From Mucilaginibacter sp. KACC 22773 (GTDB lineage Bacteria > Bacteroidota > Bacteroidia > Sphingobacteriales > Sphingobacteriaceae), in contig NZ_CP117883.1 of NCBI RefSeq assembly GCF_028736215.1, forward strand, positions 806,001 to 870,000: a stretch of 64,000 bases of DNA, given 5' to 3'. A program made the position numbers and the translations under genes. This document shows, one piece after another, positions 9,236 through 17,134 of this stretch. How positions within the stretch are numbered: the stretch's first letter is position 1; every line of letters begins with the position of its first letter. Below the pieces are notes generated by a model. That model saw nothing but the letters and a program-made list of their open reading frames with translations. It did not search any database and was not told the DNA's origin.

Positions 9236-9519
9236 TTAGAAAAACGGGCGAATTGTTTAACGTGATAACGTCTTGCAACTAAGCGACAAATTTGATTACT
9301 AACCCTTTCCTTTGTGGTTTTTAGTTCGCGAGCGATAACTGCTTTGGGATAAAGCACTTCAAGTTTAGCAATATCATTTGTAAATGTTAATGGCGTGGTT
9401 GCCATTAATGCTCTTGGAATAATGAGATCGCGATCATTATCAATGTCGAGGCATGACATATCCACATCCCAAAACAGATGCTTTGGAAATAGTTCATCTA
9501 TATGGATATTTCTTATCAT
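9232..9519 (-). CDS. DUF6922 protein, probable antitoxin of the AbiEii toxin
   Basis: 95 residues beginning MIRNIHIDELFPKHLFWDVD. It belongs to the small DUF6922 family found next to AbiEii-type nucleotidyltransferases in Bacteroidota. The C-terminal half (VIARELKTTKERVSNQICRL) has helix-turn-helix character, fitting a DNA-binding antitoxin that represses its own operon. I chose the ATG at 9519. The in-frame TTG at 9528 lies inside the TATATTTG promoter box and cannot be the start. The gene overlaps the toxin gene by 4 bp. The antitoxin role is inferred from position and order. Confidence 0.78.
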   Translation of the reverse strand: MIRNIHIDELFPKHLFWDVDMSCLDIDNDRDLIIPRALMATTPLTFTNDIAKLEVLYPKAVIARELKTTKERVSNQICRLVARRYHVKQFARFSK

Positions 9520-9525
9520 GGTATA

Positions 9526-9533
9526 CAAATATA
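9526..9533 (-). promoter_or_regulatory. -7 box (TATATTTG) of the DUF6922-AbiEii operon
   Basis: On the minus strand TATATTTG ends 6 nt before the ATG at 9519, predicting a leaderless mRNA. A preceding ATTTG repeats part of the box, giving a short direct repeat that could be an antitoxin operator. Confidence 0.45.
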
Positions 9534-9617
9534 CAAATCTATTGAGCTATTTTAATAATAGCGTTATGCCAGTAATTCAATTAAAGTTTAGCTAAATTGC
9601 TATGTTTACGTACGGTT

Positions 9618-9680
9618 AACCCGAAGCAGGCGCACACATCTCATATGTGCCTCACACGCAAATCACAAATCTTGTTGTGG
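9618..9680. repeat. Partial diverged copy of the first ~60 bp of the 193-bp repeat
   Basis: CCGAAGCAGGCGCACACATC and the following bases repeat the first part of the adjacent 193-bp element with a few substitutions, so this end of the cassette carries a tandem partial copy. Confidence 0.8.
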
Positions 9681-9687
9681 ACTCTAA

Positions 9688-9880
9688 CCCCGAAGCTGGC
9701 GCACACATCTCACATGTGCCTCACACGCAAATCACAATTTTGTTGTAACCCCCAACCCCTCAATTCCCGCAACCCCCGTTAGCGATTGAAACGGATACCG
9801 GCCAGGCGGCTAAGGCCTGTGTAGTATGAGTGTAAAGCGCGGGCCGCAGGCAACGGCGGGAAAAGACGTTAAGAATCAAG
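9688..9880. repeat. 193-bp direct repeat, copy B
   Basis: Same length and orientation as 7825-8017 with a single substitution. It is followed by a short oligomer run (AAGAATCAAG, AGTCAAGAATCAAGAC) that copy A lacks. With copy A it encloses a 1.67-kb segment containing the toxin-antitoxin genes. Confidence 0.9.
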
Positions 9881-9977
9881 AGTCAAGAATCAAGACAAAA
9901 ATGTTCGGTAGGTAAGGATGCAATTATTTTCTTTGTTTTCGGGTGGTAGAAGAGTTCGTTAATAGCTTCCTTCGTCA

Positions 9978-10090
9978 GCATGACAAGTCATTGTGCAGGC
10001 GTACCACCCTGAGCCTGTAGAAGGGTTGCGTGGAGAGGCCTTTGCCCGCGATGGTTCGACAGGCTCACCATGACAGCCCATTATACAACA
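9978..10090. repeat. Dispersed inverted-repeat element (GAGCCTGT type)
   Basis: GAGCCTGTAGAA (10011-10022) pairs with TTCGACAGGCTC (10055-10066) apart from one mismatch, and is flanked by TGACA motifs. This pattern resembles a REP/MITE-like intergenic repeat common in Bacteroidota. No coding content. Confidence 0.5.
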
Positions 10091-10290
10091 TGGTTGGTGA
10101 AATTTTATCACTCAAAAACATGGTCCGGCGTTTACCCGTGCGCTTTTTGATTCACTGATTTAATCATTTACCATAATAAACCATTATTTCGGTACTTTGC
10201 TTTTTGATCACCAGTCACCCTTTGCGCCACCACTTGTGCAATATTTCCAATCCGGAATTTTTCCCGGGTTAAAAATATTAACCATTGGTA

Positions 10291-10386
10291 GTGTACCACC
10301 CCGTACCAGGGTGTACCAGGGTGTTTCAGGGCGTTTCACCCCGTGTCAGGGCGTGTCACCCTGTTTCATCCCGTACCGGTACACAC
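10291..10386. repeat. Decamer tandem array 1
   Basis: About nine consecutive 10-bp units vary around GTGTACCAGG, GCGTTTCACC and CCGTACCAGG, ending in the palindrome CCGTACCGGTAC. The array is the inverted counterpart of 53461-53597. It lies between the AbiEii island and the lactonase operon. Confidence 0.85.
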
Positions 10387-10462
10387 ACTTGCAATTAATC
10401 CCATTCGTACCCCATCGGGTAAATATTACGGTACCGGGCGAGGGGCGAAAAAGAATTTTATA

Positions 10463-10498
10463 CAATTTGCACTACAGCATATCACGGAGTGCAAATTG
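10463..10498. other. Perfect 11-bp inverted repeat downstream of the lactonase gene
   Basis: CAATTTGCACT pairs exactly with AGTGCAAATTG across a 14-nt loop. No T tract follows on either strand. It may be a transcript-end structure for the minus-strand operon that ends at 10592 or a protein-binding site. Confidence 0.45.
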
Positions 10499-10591
10499 CA
10501 TCAGATTTATCCTCACCGCTGCGGATAGCCCATAGCCTGTTCGTTTGTACAAATCGCTTATTTTTTTAAAACGTTTTTAGCGTGTTTCAAA

Positions 10592-11467
10592 TCATTTGCT
10601 TTTGTACTCAAAAGCCCTCGCCCCCTGGTATCCGCAATCGTTCCAAACAAACAGCATGCCTGCAAGTGGCTGCTGCATCAGTTCGTTGGCAGTAAGGCCT
10701 TTTTGGGCGGTGGTGATGTACAGGTCGCTTAGGTTGGGGCCGCCAAATGTGCAGGAGGTTACATTGGCTACGGGGAGGGGCAGGGTAAATAATTTGGTTG
10801 CGGTGCGCGGGTTCCAGCGGCTTACCTGCCAGCCGTTCCAGTGGGCAATCCACAGCATGCCTTCGGTATCAATGGTCATGCCATCGGGGTAACCATCTTT
10901 TTCGTTGATAGTGATCACCGTTTTTTTGTTGGAGATGGTGCCGCTGTGTACATCAAAATCATAAGCCACCACGTTCATGGTCGGTGTATCGATATAGTAA
11001 AAAGTTTTGTGGTCGGGGCTCCATGCCATTCCGTTGGATATGGTGGTACCATGTATTTTGGGCGTGATTTGCAGGTTGCCATCCAGCATATACAAATTCC
11101 CGGCGTTCGGGGTTTCGTCAACAGCCATGGATCCAATCCAGAACCTGCCGGCCGGGTCGCACTTGCCATCGTTAAAACGATTTTGCGGGAGGTGAGCTTC
11201 GGGGTGAGCAAAAAATGCCGGTTGACCGCTTTCGCGGTTTACTATGGCCAGGCCGTTTTTTAATGCGGCAAGTAATTGCCCATCGTTGCAAATAGTTACC
11301 GCGCCAACCATCTGCTTAACATCAATGGTTCTGAAATTCTTGTTTTCGGGATTGTATTCGTGGATATGGCCGCCCATAATATCAACCCAGTATAAAATGT
11401 TACTGCGCCAATCCCAAACGGGCCCTTCGCCCAAAAAGCTGGCGTGGTTAACTGCTACTTGTACCAT
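10592..11467 (-). CDS. SMP-30/gluconolactonase/LRE-family lactonase
   Basis: 291 residues forming a six-bladed beta-propeller of the senescence-marker-protein-30 family. Metal-ligand regions are visible: the Glu of GEGPVWD (residues 13-19), the Asn of RFNDGKCDPAG (about 97-107), SNGMAWSPD (about 146) and PDGMTID (about 195). These enzymes use a divalent metal to hydrolyse sugar 1,5- or 1,4-lactones to sugar acids. It is the third gene of a minus-strand operon after an IlvD/EDD dehydratase and an SDR, 9 bp downstream of the SDR. It would hydrolyse the lactone that dehydrogenase makes. Substrate (pentose or deoxyhexose) not determinable. Confidence 0.9.
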   Translation of the reverse strand: MVQVAVNHASFLGEGPVWDWRSNILYWVDIMGGHIHEYNPENKNFRTIDVKQMVGAVTICNDGQLLAALKNGLAIVNRESGQPAFFAHPEAHLPQNRFNDGKCDPAGRFWIGSMAVDETPNAGNLYMLDGNLQITPKIHGTTISNGMAWSPDHKTFYYIDTPTMNVVAYDFDVHSGTISNKKTVITINEKDGYPDGMTIDTEGMLWIAHWNGWQVSRWNPRTATKLFTLPLPVANVTSCTFGGPNLSDLYITTAQKGLTANELMQQPLAGMLFVWNDCGYQGARAFEYKSK

Positions 11468-11476
11468 TGTGTTGTG

Positions 11477-12247
11477 TTATTTAATGCCATCGGGCAAAGT
11501 ACTTACCGATGTCCAGCCGCCATCAACAATTAAACTTTGGCCGGTAATGTGTTTGGCCTCGTCGGATACTAAAAACAGTGCCGTGTTGGCAATGTCGGTA
11601 ACATAAGCCGGCCGGCCCATGGGGGTAATGTTCGACCATACCCGTTCATAGTCCGCTTCTTCCATAGTACGTTCGGTTAAGGTAGCGCCCGGCGCAACGG
11701 TATTTACATTGATGCGGTACTGCGAAAGTTCGATGACCAGGTTTTTGGCCAGCATCTCCAAAGCGGCTTTGGTCATGGCATAGGCGGCAAGGCTTTTGAG
11801 CGCCTGGTGCCCCACTACCGACGAGGTAAAAAGTATTGCCCCGCCATTGGCCTGCGCCTTCATCTGTTTGGCTGCCGCCTGCGCCAGGAAAAATGAGCCG
11901 CCAAGGTTTACATCCAATACTTTGGAGAATGCTTCTTTGGTGTAGGCAAAAAAATCGCCATATAAGGTAATGCCGGCATTGGCTATCGCAATATCCAGTC
12001 GGCCGTATTGCTTTATCGCAGTATCTACCATGGTATTGATGAAACCCACGTCGCTTGAATCGCCGGGCATGGCCAAACAACTTTCCGGGTGGTTTTGGTT
12101 GATCAGGTCTTCCGCTTTTTTTGCTAAACCGATATCTATATCATTCAATATTACGGTAGCGCCTTTTTGGGCCAGCATGCGGCAAATTTCGAACCCTATG
12201 CCCTGGCCTGCACCGGTAACTATGGCTACTTTATTTTTAAAACTCAT
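11477..12247 (-). CDS. SDR-family NAD(P)-dependent dehydrogenase, probable sugar 1-dehydrogenase
   Basis: 256 residues, a classical short-chain dehydrogenase: cofactor loop TGAGQGIG (11-18), NAG motif (about 89-91), catalytic Ser in SSVVG and the YAMTK Tyr-Lys pair, and C-terminal GQSLIVDGGW. Placed between an IlvD/EDD dehydratase gene and an SMP-30 lactonase gene with short gaps, it most likely oxidises an aldose at C1 to the lactone as the first step of a non-phosphorylative sugar pathway. Asp after the second strand (ILNDID) favours NAD over NADP. The exact sugar is not visible. Confidence 0.88.
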   Translation of the reverse strand: MSFKNKVAIVTGAGQGIGFEICRMLAQKGATVILNDIDIGLAKKAEDLINQNHPESCLAMPGDSSDVGFINTMVDTAIKQYGRLDIAIANAGITLYGDFFAYTKEAFSKVLDVNLGGSFFLAQAAAKQMKAQANGGAILFTSSVVGHQALKSLAAYAMTKAALEMLAKNLVIELSQYRINVNTVAPGATLTERTMEEADYERVWSNITPMGRPAYVTDIANTALFLVSDEAKHITGQSLIVDGGWTSVSTLPDGIK

Positions 12248-12256
12248 GATATAAAC

Positions 12257-13972
12257 TTAATGTGAATCCCTTAAAACCTTACTGCCCGAACCACCTACCA
12301 GGAAATCCATATCGGCCCCCAGGTGTGCCTGCTGCACATGATCAAGATACAGTTTTACATAACCACGATTGGTAACCGGATCCGGATGGACGTATTGTCG
12401 TTTTCGTTCGGCAAACTCTTCGGTGCTGATAGCTACATTTAACGTGCGGTTGGGCACATCAAGCGTAATCAGGTCGCCGGTTTTTATCAGGGCAAAATTG
12501 CCGCCTGCCGCTGCCTCTGGTGATACGTGCAATACCACGGTGCCAAAGCCGGTTCCGCTCATGCGTCCGTCGGATATGCGCACCATATCTGTAATTCCCT
12601 TTTCCAATAGCTTTTTAGGGATGCCCATATTGCCAACCTCGGGCATACCGGGATAGCCTTTCGGCCCTACATTTTTTAATACCAAAATGCTGCTTTCATC
12701 AACCTCCAGTTCGTCGGTATCAATACGGGCTTTAAAATCTTCAATGTTTTCAAACACTACGGCTTTGCCTGTATGCTGCATTAAATGCCCGCTGGCCGCC
12801 GATGGCTTGATAACCGCGCCCGACTCGCACAGGTTACCTGTCAAAATAGCCAGGCCGGTGGCTGTATTAAAGGGCGCATCAACCGTGGTAATAACGTTGC
12901 TGTTATAACCCACGGCATTGCTGTAATTATCGGCAATGGTTTTACCGTTTACCGTGATGGCATCCCGGTGAAGTATGCCATCCAGTGCCTTTAAAACAAC
13001 AGGCAGGCCGCCGGCATAAAACAAATCTTCCATAAAGTATTGGCCCGAAGGCTGCAGGTTGGCTATTAGAGGGATGTTTTTAGATAAGGGATCAAAATCC
13101 TTCAGTTCGAGCGGTACGCCAATGCGGCCGGCAATTGCCAGCAAATGGATCACAAAATTGGTTGATCCGCCTATGGCGGCATTGGTTATGATGGCGTTTT
13201 CAAAAGCCTGCCGGGTAAGTATATCCGAAAGTTTCAAATCTTCCTTTACCATCTCCACAATGCGTAAGCCCGATAGCTGAGCCAACACTTTCCGCCTGGA
13301 ATCGGCAGCAGGGATGGCTGCGTTGCCCGGCAGCGAAAGGCCCAATGACTCAACCATACAAGCCATGGATGAAGCTGTGCCCATAACCGCGCAATGCCCC
13401 TGGCTACGGCACATGGCCGCCTCGATGGTGAGCAATTCCTCTTCCATGATTTTGCCCGAGCGTACATCATCATGATAGCGCCAAACGTCGCTGGTACCTA
13501 TTTGTTTGCCGCGGTGGTTGCCGGTAAGCATCGGCCCGCCACTTACCACGATGGTGGGGATATTTACGCTGCAGGCACCCATTACCAACGATGGTGTTGT
13601 TTTATCGCAGCCGCAAAGTAATACTACCCCGTCCAATGGGTTGGCGCGGATAGATTCTTCCACATCCATACTTGCCAGGTTTCTATAAAGCATAGCCGTG
13701 GGCTTCATTAAAGTTTCGCCAAGCGACATTACCGGGAACTCGACCGGGAAACCGCCCGCCTCTAAAATGCCCCGTTTTACCGATTCGGCAAGCTCGCGAA
13801 AATGAGCGTTACAGGGGGTAAGCTCGCTCCATGTATTGCAGATGCCTATTACCGGCTTGCCTTGAAATTCATAGTCGGGAATGCCTTGGTTTTTCATCCA
13901 GGCGCGGTAAATAAAGCCATCCTTGCCTTTACGGCCAAACCATGCCCTGCTTCGTAGTTCTTGTTGGTCCAT
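12257..13972 (-). CDS. IlvD/EDD-family sugar-acid dehydratase
   Basis: 571 residues from the ATG at 13972 (MDQQELRSRAWFG), which matches the family's usual start and length; the frame extends 21 codons further upstream without family similarity. Three cluster-ligand Cys regions are present: CNTWSELTPC, CGCDKTTP and AAMCRSQGHC. The DKTTP form is typical of sugar-acid (arabinonate/xylonate-type) dehydratases rather than the branched-chain enzyme IlvD. It would convert an aldonate to the 2-keto-3-deoxy acid with an Fe-S cluster and Mg. First gene of the dehydratase-SDR-lactonase operon. The downstream aldolase or dehydrogenase steps are not in the window. Confidence 0.9.
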   Translation of the reverse strand: MDQQELRSRAWFGRKGKDGFIYRAWMKNQGIPDYEFQGKPVIGICNTWSELTPCNAHFRELAESVKRGILEAGGFPVEFPVMSLGETLMKPTAMLYRNLASMDVEESIRANPLDGVVLLCGCDKTTPSLVMGACSVNIPTIVVSGGPMLTGNHRGKQIGTSDVWRYHDDVRSGKIMEEELLTIEAAMCRSQGHCAVMGTASSMACMVESLGLSLPGNAAIPAADSRRKVLAQLSGLRIVEMVKEDLKLSDILTRQAFENAIITNAAIGGSTNFVIHLLAIAGRIGVPLELKDFDPLSKNIPLIANLQPSGQYFMEDLFYAGGLPVVLKALDGILHRDAITVNGKTIADNYSNAVGYNSNVITTVDAPFNTATGLAILTGNLCESGAVIKPSAASGHLMQHTGKAVVFENIEDFKARIDTDELEVDESSILVLKNVGPKGYPGMPEVGNMGIPKKLLEKGITDMVRISDGRMSGTGFGTVVLHVSPEAAAGGNFALIKTGDLITLDVPNRTLNVAISTEEFAERKRQYVHPDPVTNRGYVKLYLDHVQQAHLGADMDFLVGGSGSKVLRDSH

Positions 13973-14078
13973 TGGTTGATATAGTTTTGCAGCCCGGGGG
14001 CATTTACAATTGGTGTTGAACAAATATAACCGCAAAATTTAATTATGGGTGCGCATTCGTTTGTTGTTTTTTTCTTTT

Positions 14079-14192
14079 GTAGACGCATAATTGCGTCTAC
14101 CGCGTTTAGGCTTAAGATTTGCAGGGTTGCCAAAATGCAGATTCGAACTTGCATGTTTTTAATATCCTGCGGGAGACGCAATTATGCGTCTC
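14079..14192. repeat. Two palindromic hairpins of the GAGACGCAATTATGCGTCTC type
   Basis: 14079-14100 (GTAGACGCA, TAAT, TGCGTCTAC) and 14173-14192 (GAGACGCA, ATTA, TGCGTCTC) are perfect palindromes sharing an arm. They lie between the divergent dehydratase and dioxygenase genes. The type is widespread as a dispersed intergenic repeat, so a gene-specific operator is less likely. Confidence 0.6.
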
Positions 14193-14258
14193 TACGGAAA
14201 AAAATGCGTGCCTTTTTATTTCTTGTTGTAGGTCAAGTTTCCCCGGCGAATAGCGCCT

Positions 14259-14266
14259 TACTTTTG
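14259..14266 (+). promoter_or_regulatory. -7 box (TACTTTTG) upstream of the dioxygenase gene
   Basis: A TAnnTTTG match 38 nt before the ATG at 14305 gives a plausible short leader. No exact -33 TTTG at the right spacing. Confidence 0.35.
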
Positions 14267-14304
14267 ATGTAAATAAAACAGCAACACATAAAATAATCAA
14301 CATC

Positions 14305-15240
14305 ATGGAAAATACAGTAAACGGCATTCACCACATTACAGCAATAGCAGGCAATGCCAAACGCAATTATAATTTTTATGCCAACGTACTTGGTTTACGC
14401 CTGGTTAAAAAAACAGTAAACTTCGACGATCCTGAAACTTACCATTTATATTATGGCGATAAAGAAGGTACGCCTGGTACTATCCTTACATTTTTCCCCT
14501 GGGAAGGTATTACTGCTGGCCGCAGGGGCGCACGCCAGGCTACCGAAATTGGTTACTCGGTTCCTGAAGGCAGTTTTGATTTTTGGCTAAAACGTTTTGA
14601 TGCCAACAATATCATCTACAATAAAGTATCTGAAAAATTTGGCGAACCATACCTTACCGTTTTAGACCCCGACGGTTTAAAATTGGAATTGATAGCTTCA
14701 AAAACTGCCGATAACCGCTTGCCATGGGAAACAGCCGATGTAAAGGCCGAAAATGCTACCAAAGGGTTCCACAGTGTAACTATCACTACCAACAAAATGC
14801 AGCCTACTGCCGATATTTTAACCGGCGTATTTGGCTACCGCTTGCTGGAGCAGCATGTAAACCGTTACCGCTTTATTACCGATGCGGTTGAAAACGCAGC
14901 CATTGTTGACCTGGTTGAGGTTGCCGGCGAAGTTGCCGGCCATGTGGCCGGCGGATCGGTTCACCACGTAGCGTTTAGGGTTAAAAACGAGGAAGTATTG
15001 ATGCAATACCGCGAAAAAATTGCCGCCCTTGGCTTGCACACTACCGATAAAATAGACAGGAACTATTTTTACTCGCTGTACTTCCGCGAACCGGGCGGTG
15101 TATTGTTTGAATTGGCTACCGATAATCCCGGTTTTGCTGTTGACGAACCGGTTGACGAATTGGGTACCCATTTAAAATTGCCTGCACAACACGAAAGGTT
15201 CCGCAGCACTTTAGAGAAAACATTACCTCAATTATATTGA
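14305..15240 (+). CDS. VOC-family ring-cleaving dioxygenase (MhqO-like)
   Basis: 311 residues with two vicinal-oxygen-chelate halves. The first begins GIHHITAIAGN (metal-ligand His in the HH pair). The second begins FHSVTI and contains SVHHVAFRV, and a late YFREPGGVLFELATD supplies the Glu ligand. This is the pattern of MhqA/MhqO-type Fe(II) dioxygenases that open hydroquinone rings. It is followed at once by an esterase of MhqD type (2-bp gap), the same pair used in quinone detoxification in Bacillus. The role in quinone or electrophile stress is inferred from this pairing. Confidence 0.87.
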   Translation: MENTVNGIHHITAIAGNAKRNYNFYANVLGLRLVKKTVNFDDPETYHLYYGDKEGTPGTILTFFPWEGITAGRRGARQATEIGYSVPEGSFDFWLKRFDANNIIYNKVSEKFGEPYLTVLDPDGLKLELIASKTADNRLPWETADVKAENATKGFHSVTITTNKMQPTADILTGVFGYRLLEQHVNRYRFITDAVENAAIVDLVEVAGEVAGHVAGGSVHHVAFRVKNEEVLMQYREKIAALGLHTTDKIDRNYFYSLYFREPGGVLFELATDNPGFAVDEPVDELGTHLKLPAQHERFRSTLEKTLPQLY

Positions 15241-15242
15241 TC

Positions 15243-15866
15243 ATGTACACACATCAAAAAAATTATATAACCACAGGCGCCCCGGCAACCGAAGCCGGGG
15301 CAGCTCTGGTCATGATTCACGGTCGCGGCGGCACCGCCCAAAACATTGCCAGCCTGGCCGATAGCTTAAATGTGCAGGGCATGGCTATTTGCGCCCCACA
15401 GGCCACTAACAATAGCTGGTACCCCTATAGCTTTATGGCAGGCGATAAAATGAACCAGCCGGCTTTAAACTCGGCCCTGGATACGATAGACCAGTTGGTG
15501 CAACAGATTAAAGCTGATGGCATCCCCGAAGAGAAAATTTATTTCCTCGGTTTTTCGCAGGGTGCCTGTTTAACGCTGGATTATATTACCCGCCATGCCA
15601 AAACATACGGCGGTGCTGTAGCGTTCACCGGCGGCCTGATAGGTGATGGCCTCGATCTTAACAATTACCAGGGTAACTTTAACGGAACACCCATACTGAT
15701 CACCACCGGTAACCCCGACCCGCATGTACCTTTAACAAGGGTTGAGGAAAGTGTTGCCATCATCAAAAACCTTGGTGCCGATGTAACCCTTAAAGTATAT
15801 CCTGGCAGGCCCCATACCATAACTCAACAGGAGATTGACCTGGCCAACCAGCTTGTGTTTAAATAA
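15243..15866 (+). CDS. Alpha/beta hydrolase, phospholipase/carboxylesterase type (MhqD-like)
   Basis: 208 residues from the ATG at 15243; an in-frame TTG at 15237 overlaps the upstream stop and is less likely. Catalytic features of the carboxylesterase family are present: oxyanion-loop region MIHGRGG, nucleophile elbow GFSQGA with the Ser, a downstream Asp region (TGNPDPHVP) and a His in GRPHTI. The gene follows the dioxygenase gene by 2 bp, so the two are co-transcribed and probably act on the same aromatic or quinone products. The substrate ester is unknown. Confidence 0.87.
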   Translation: MYTHQKNYITTGAPATEAGAALVMIHGRGGTAQNIASLADSLNVQGMAICAPQATNNSWYPYSFMAGDKMNQPALNSALDTIDQLVQQIKADGIPEEKIYFLGFSQGACLTLDYITRHAKTYGGAVAFTGGLIGDGLDLNNYQGNFNGTPILITTGNPDPHVPLTRVEESVAIIKNLGADVTLKVYPGRPHTITQQEIDLANQLVFK

Positions 15867-15882
15867 TTAGCGATAGTGAATA

Positions 15883-15929
15883 GCCACGTTAAACTTCCGC
15901 GTTTTAATACGCCGGAAGTTTAACGTGGC
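15883..15929. terminator. Bidirectional hairpin terminator between convergent genes
   Basis: A perfect 17-bp stem (GCCACGTTAAACTTCCG and its complement) closes a 13-nt loop. It sits midway between the convergent ends of the esterase (15866) and amidohydrolase (15951) genes. No long T tract is present. Confidence 0.75.
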
Positions 15930-15950
15930 ATGGCTATAATCAAGCTTTAT

Positions 15951-17111
15951 CTATGCAATTAATACCGATTCGGCCAGTGCTTTAAAATATTTAGCGCCGT
16001 AAATTAAAGCTTCGTCATTAAAATCATAAGCCGGATGATGCAGCGGCATCGACTTTTCGCCATTGCCAATCAAAGCAAAATTGCCGGGAACATGCTTTAA
16101 AAACCGCGCGAAATCTTCAGATACGGTTACCGGTTTAATGTTGCTATCAATATTATCTGACTCAAATACGGTGGCAGCTGCTTGTAACGCAGCTTTTGTG
16201 CATTGCTCATCGTTAATAAGCGGGATAAATTCGTGGGTGTATTTTACGTCGACGATGCAATCATAAGCCAGGGCGGTACCGACTGCCAACCGCCTCATTT
16301 CGGTTTGGATAGTATGGCTCACTTCGGGCAAAAAGCTGCGGGCGTCGCCTTTTAATATTGCCTGGCCGGGCAAAGCATTGCGGGTACCATTGGTAATAAA
16401 CTCGGTGACAGATACAACGGCTATATCGGCAGGGCTTATCCGCCGGGAAACGATAGTTTGCAAATCCATCACCAGCGAACTTGCGGCTACCAAAACTTCG
16501 CGCCCCGCATGCGGGCGGGATGCATGGCCGCCAATGCCGGTTAACGTAATTTCAAAAAGGTCTTCGGCACCCATAAGCGGCCCTGCGCAGGTAGCAAAAT
16601 GGCCTATGGGCAAGCCCGGCCAATTGTGGAGGCCATAAACAGCATCAAACGGAAAGCGTTGAAGCAGGCCATTGTTAAGCATGGCCAGCGCCCCCTGGCC
16701 CCATTCTTCGGCTGGTTGAAAAATGAAATATATGGTGCCGTTAAACGTGCTTTCGGTTGCCAGCCATTTGGCAGCGCCTAAAAGCATGCTGGTATGCCCA
16801 TCGTGACCGCAGGCATGCATTACGTCATCGTTCTTTGATTTGTATGGATAATTGCCTTGCTCGGTTATGCGTAGCGCATCCATATCGGCACGCAACGCTA
16901 TGGATGTTGTACCGATGCCTTTTTTTAGCGTTCCAACTACACCGGTGCCGCCTATGCCTTCGGTTACTTCATCCATGCCAAATTCGCGTAGTTTGGCGGC
17001 TATGAAAGCGGCGGTTTGTTTTTCTTCAAAACCAAATTCGGGGTGTTGGTGTAATTCCTGTCGCCAGGAACACATCTCTGCACGTAAAGCTTGCATATTT
17101 AAGCTGCTCAT
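15951..17111 (-). CDS. M20-family amidohydrolase/carboxypeptidase
   Basis: 386 residues from the ATG at 17111 (MSSLNMQALRAEM). The frame runs 44 codons further upstream, but that part overlaps the preceding DUF1684 gene and is low-complexity basic sequence, so I reject it. Family motifs: RHELHQHPE-like RQELHQHPEFGFEE, the metal site HACGHDGHT, PAEEWGQGA, and the dimerisation-domain GIGGHASRPHAG. Such enzymes hydrolyse N-acyl or amide bonds of amino-acid conjugates (hippurate, N-acetyl amino acids, IAA conjugates) with two metal ions. It lies 23 bp downstream of the DUF1684 gene on the same strand. Confidence 0.92.
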   Translation of the reverse strand: MSSLNMQALRAEMCSWRQELHQHPEFGFEEKQTAAFIAAKLREFGMDEVTEGIGGTGVVGTLKKGIGTTSIALRADMDALRITEQGNYPYKSKNDDVMHACGHDGHTSMLLGAAKWLATESTFNGTIYFIFQPAEEWGQGALAMLNNGLLQRFPFDAVYGLHNWPGLPIGHFATCAGPLMGAEDLFEITLTGIGGHASRPHAGREVLVAASSLVMDLQTIVSRRISPADIAVVSVTEFITNGTRNALPGQAILKGDARSFLPEVSHTIQTEMRRLAVGTALAYDCIVDVKYTHEFIPLINDEQCTKAALQAAATVFESDNIDSNIKPVTVSEDFARFLKHVPGNFALIGNGEKSMPLHHPAYDFNDEALIYGAKYFKALAESVLIA

Positions 17112-17134
17112 TTTTTGATGTGGATGAAAGCAGG

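Noticed and set aside
9597..9782. A 61-codon frame at the 193-bp repeat
   Set aside because: Its protein only shows the tandem partial copy of the repeat (two AHTSHMCLTRKSQ-like stretches) and ends in the core element; no coding character.
10197..10535. A 112-codon frame over the decamer array
   Set aside because: It reads through the 10-bp tandem units and has no homology-like features.
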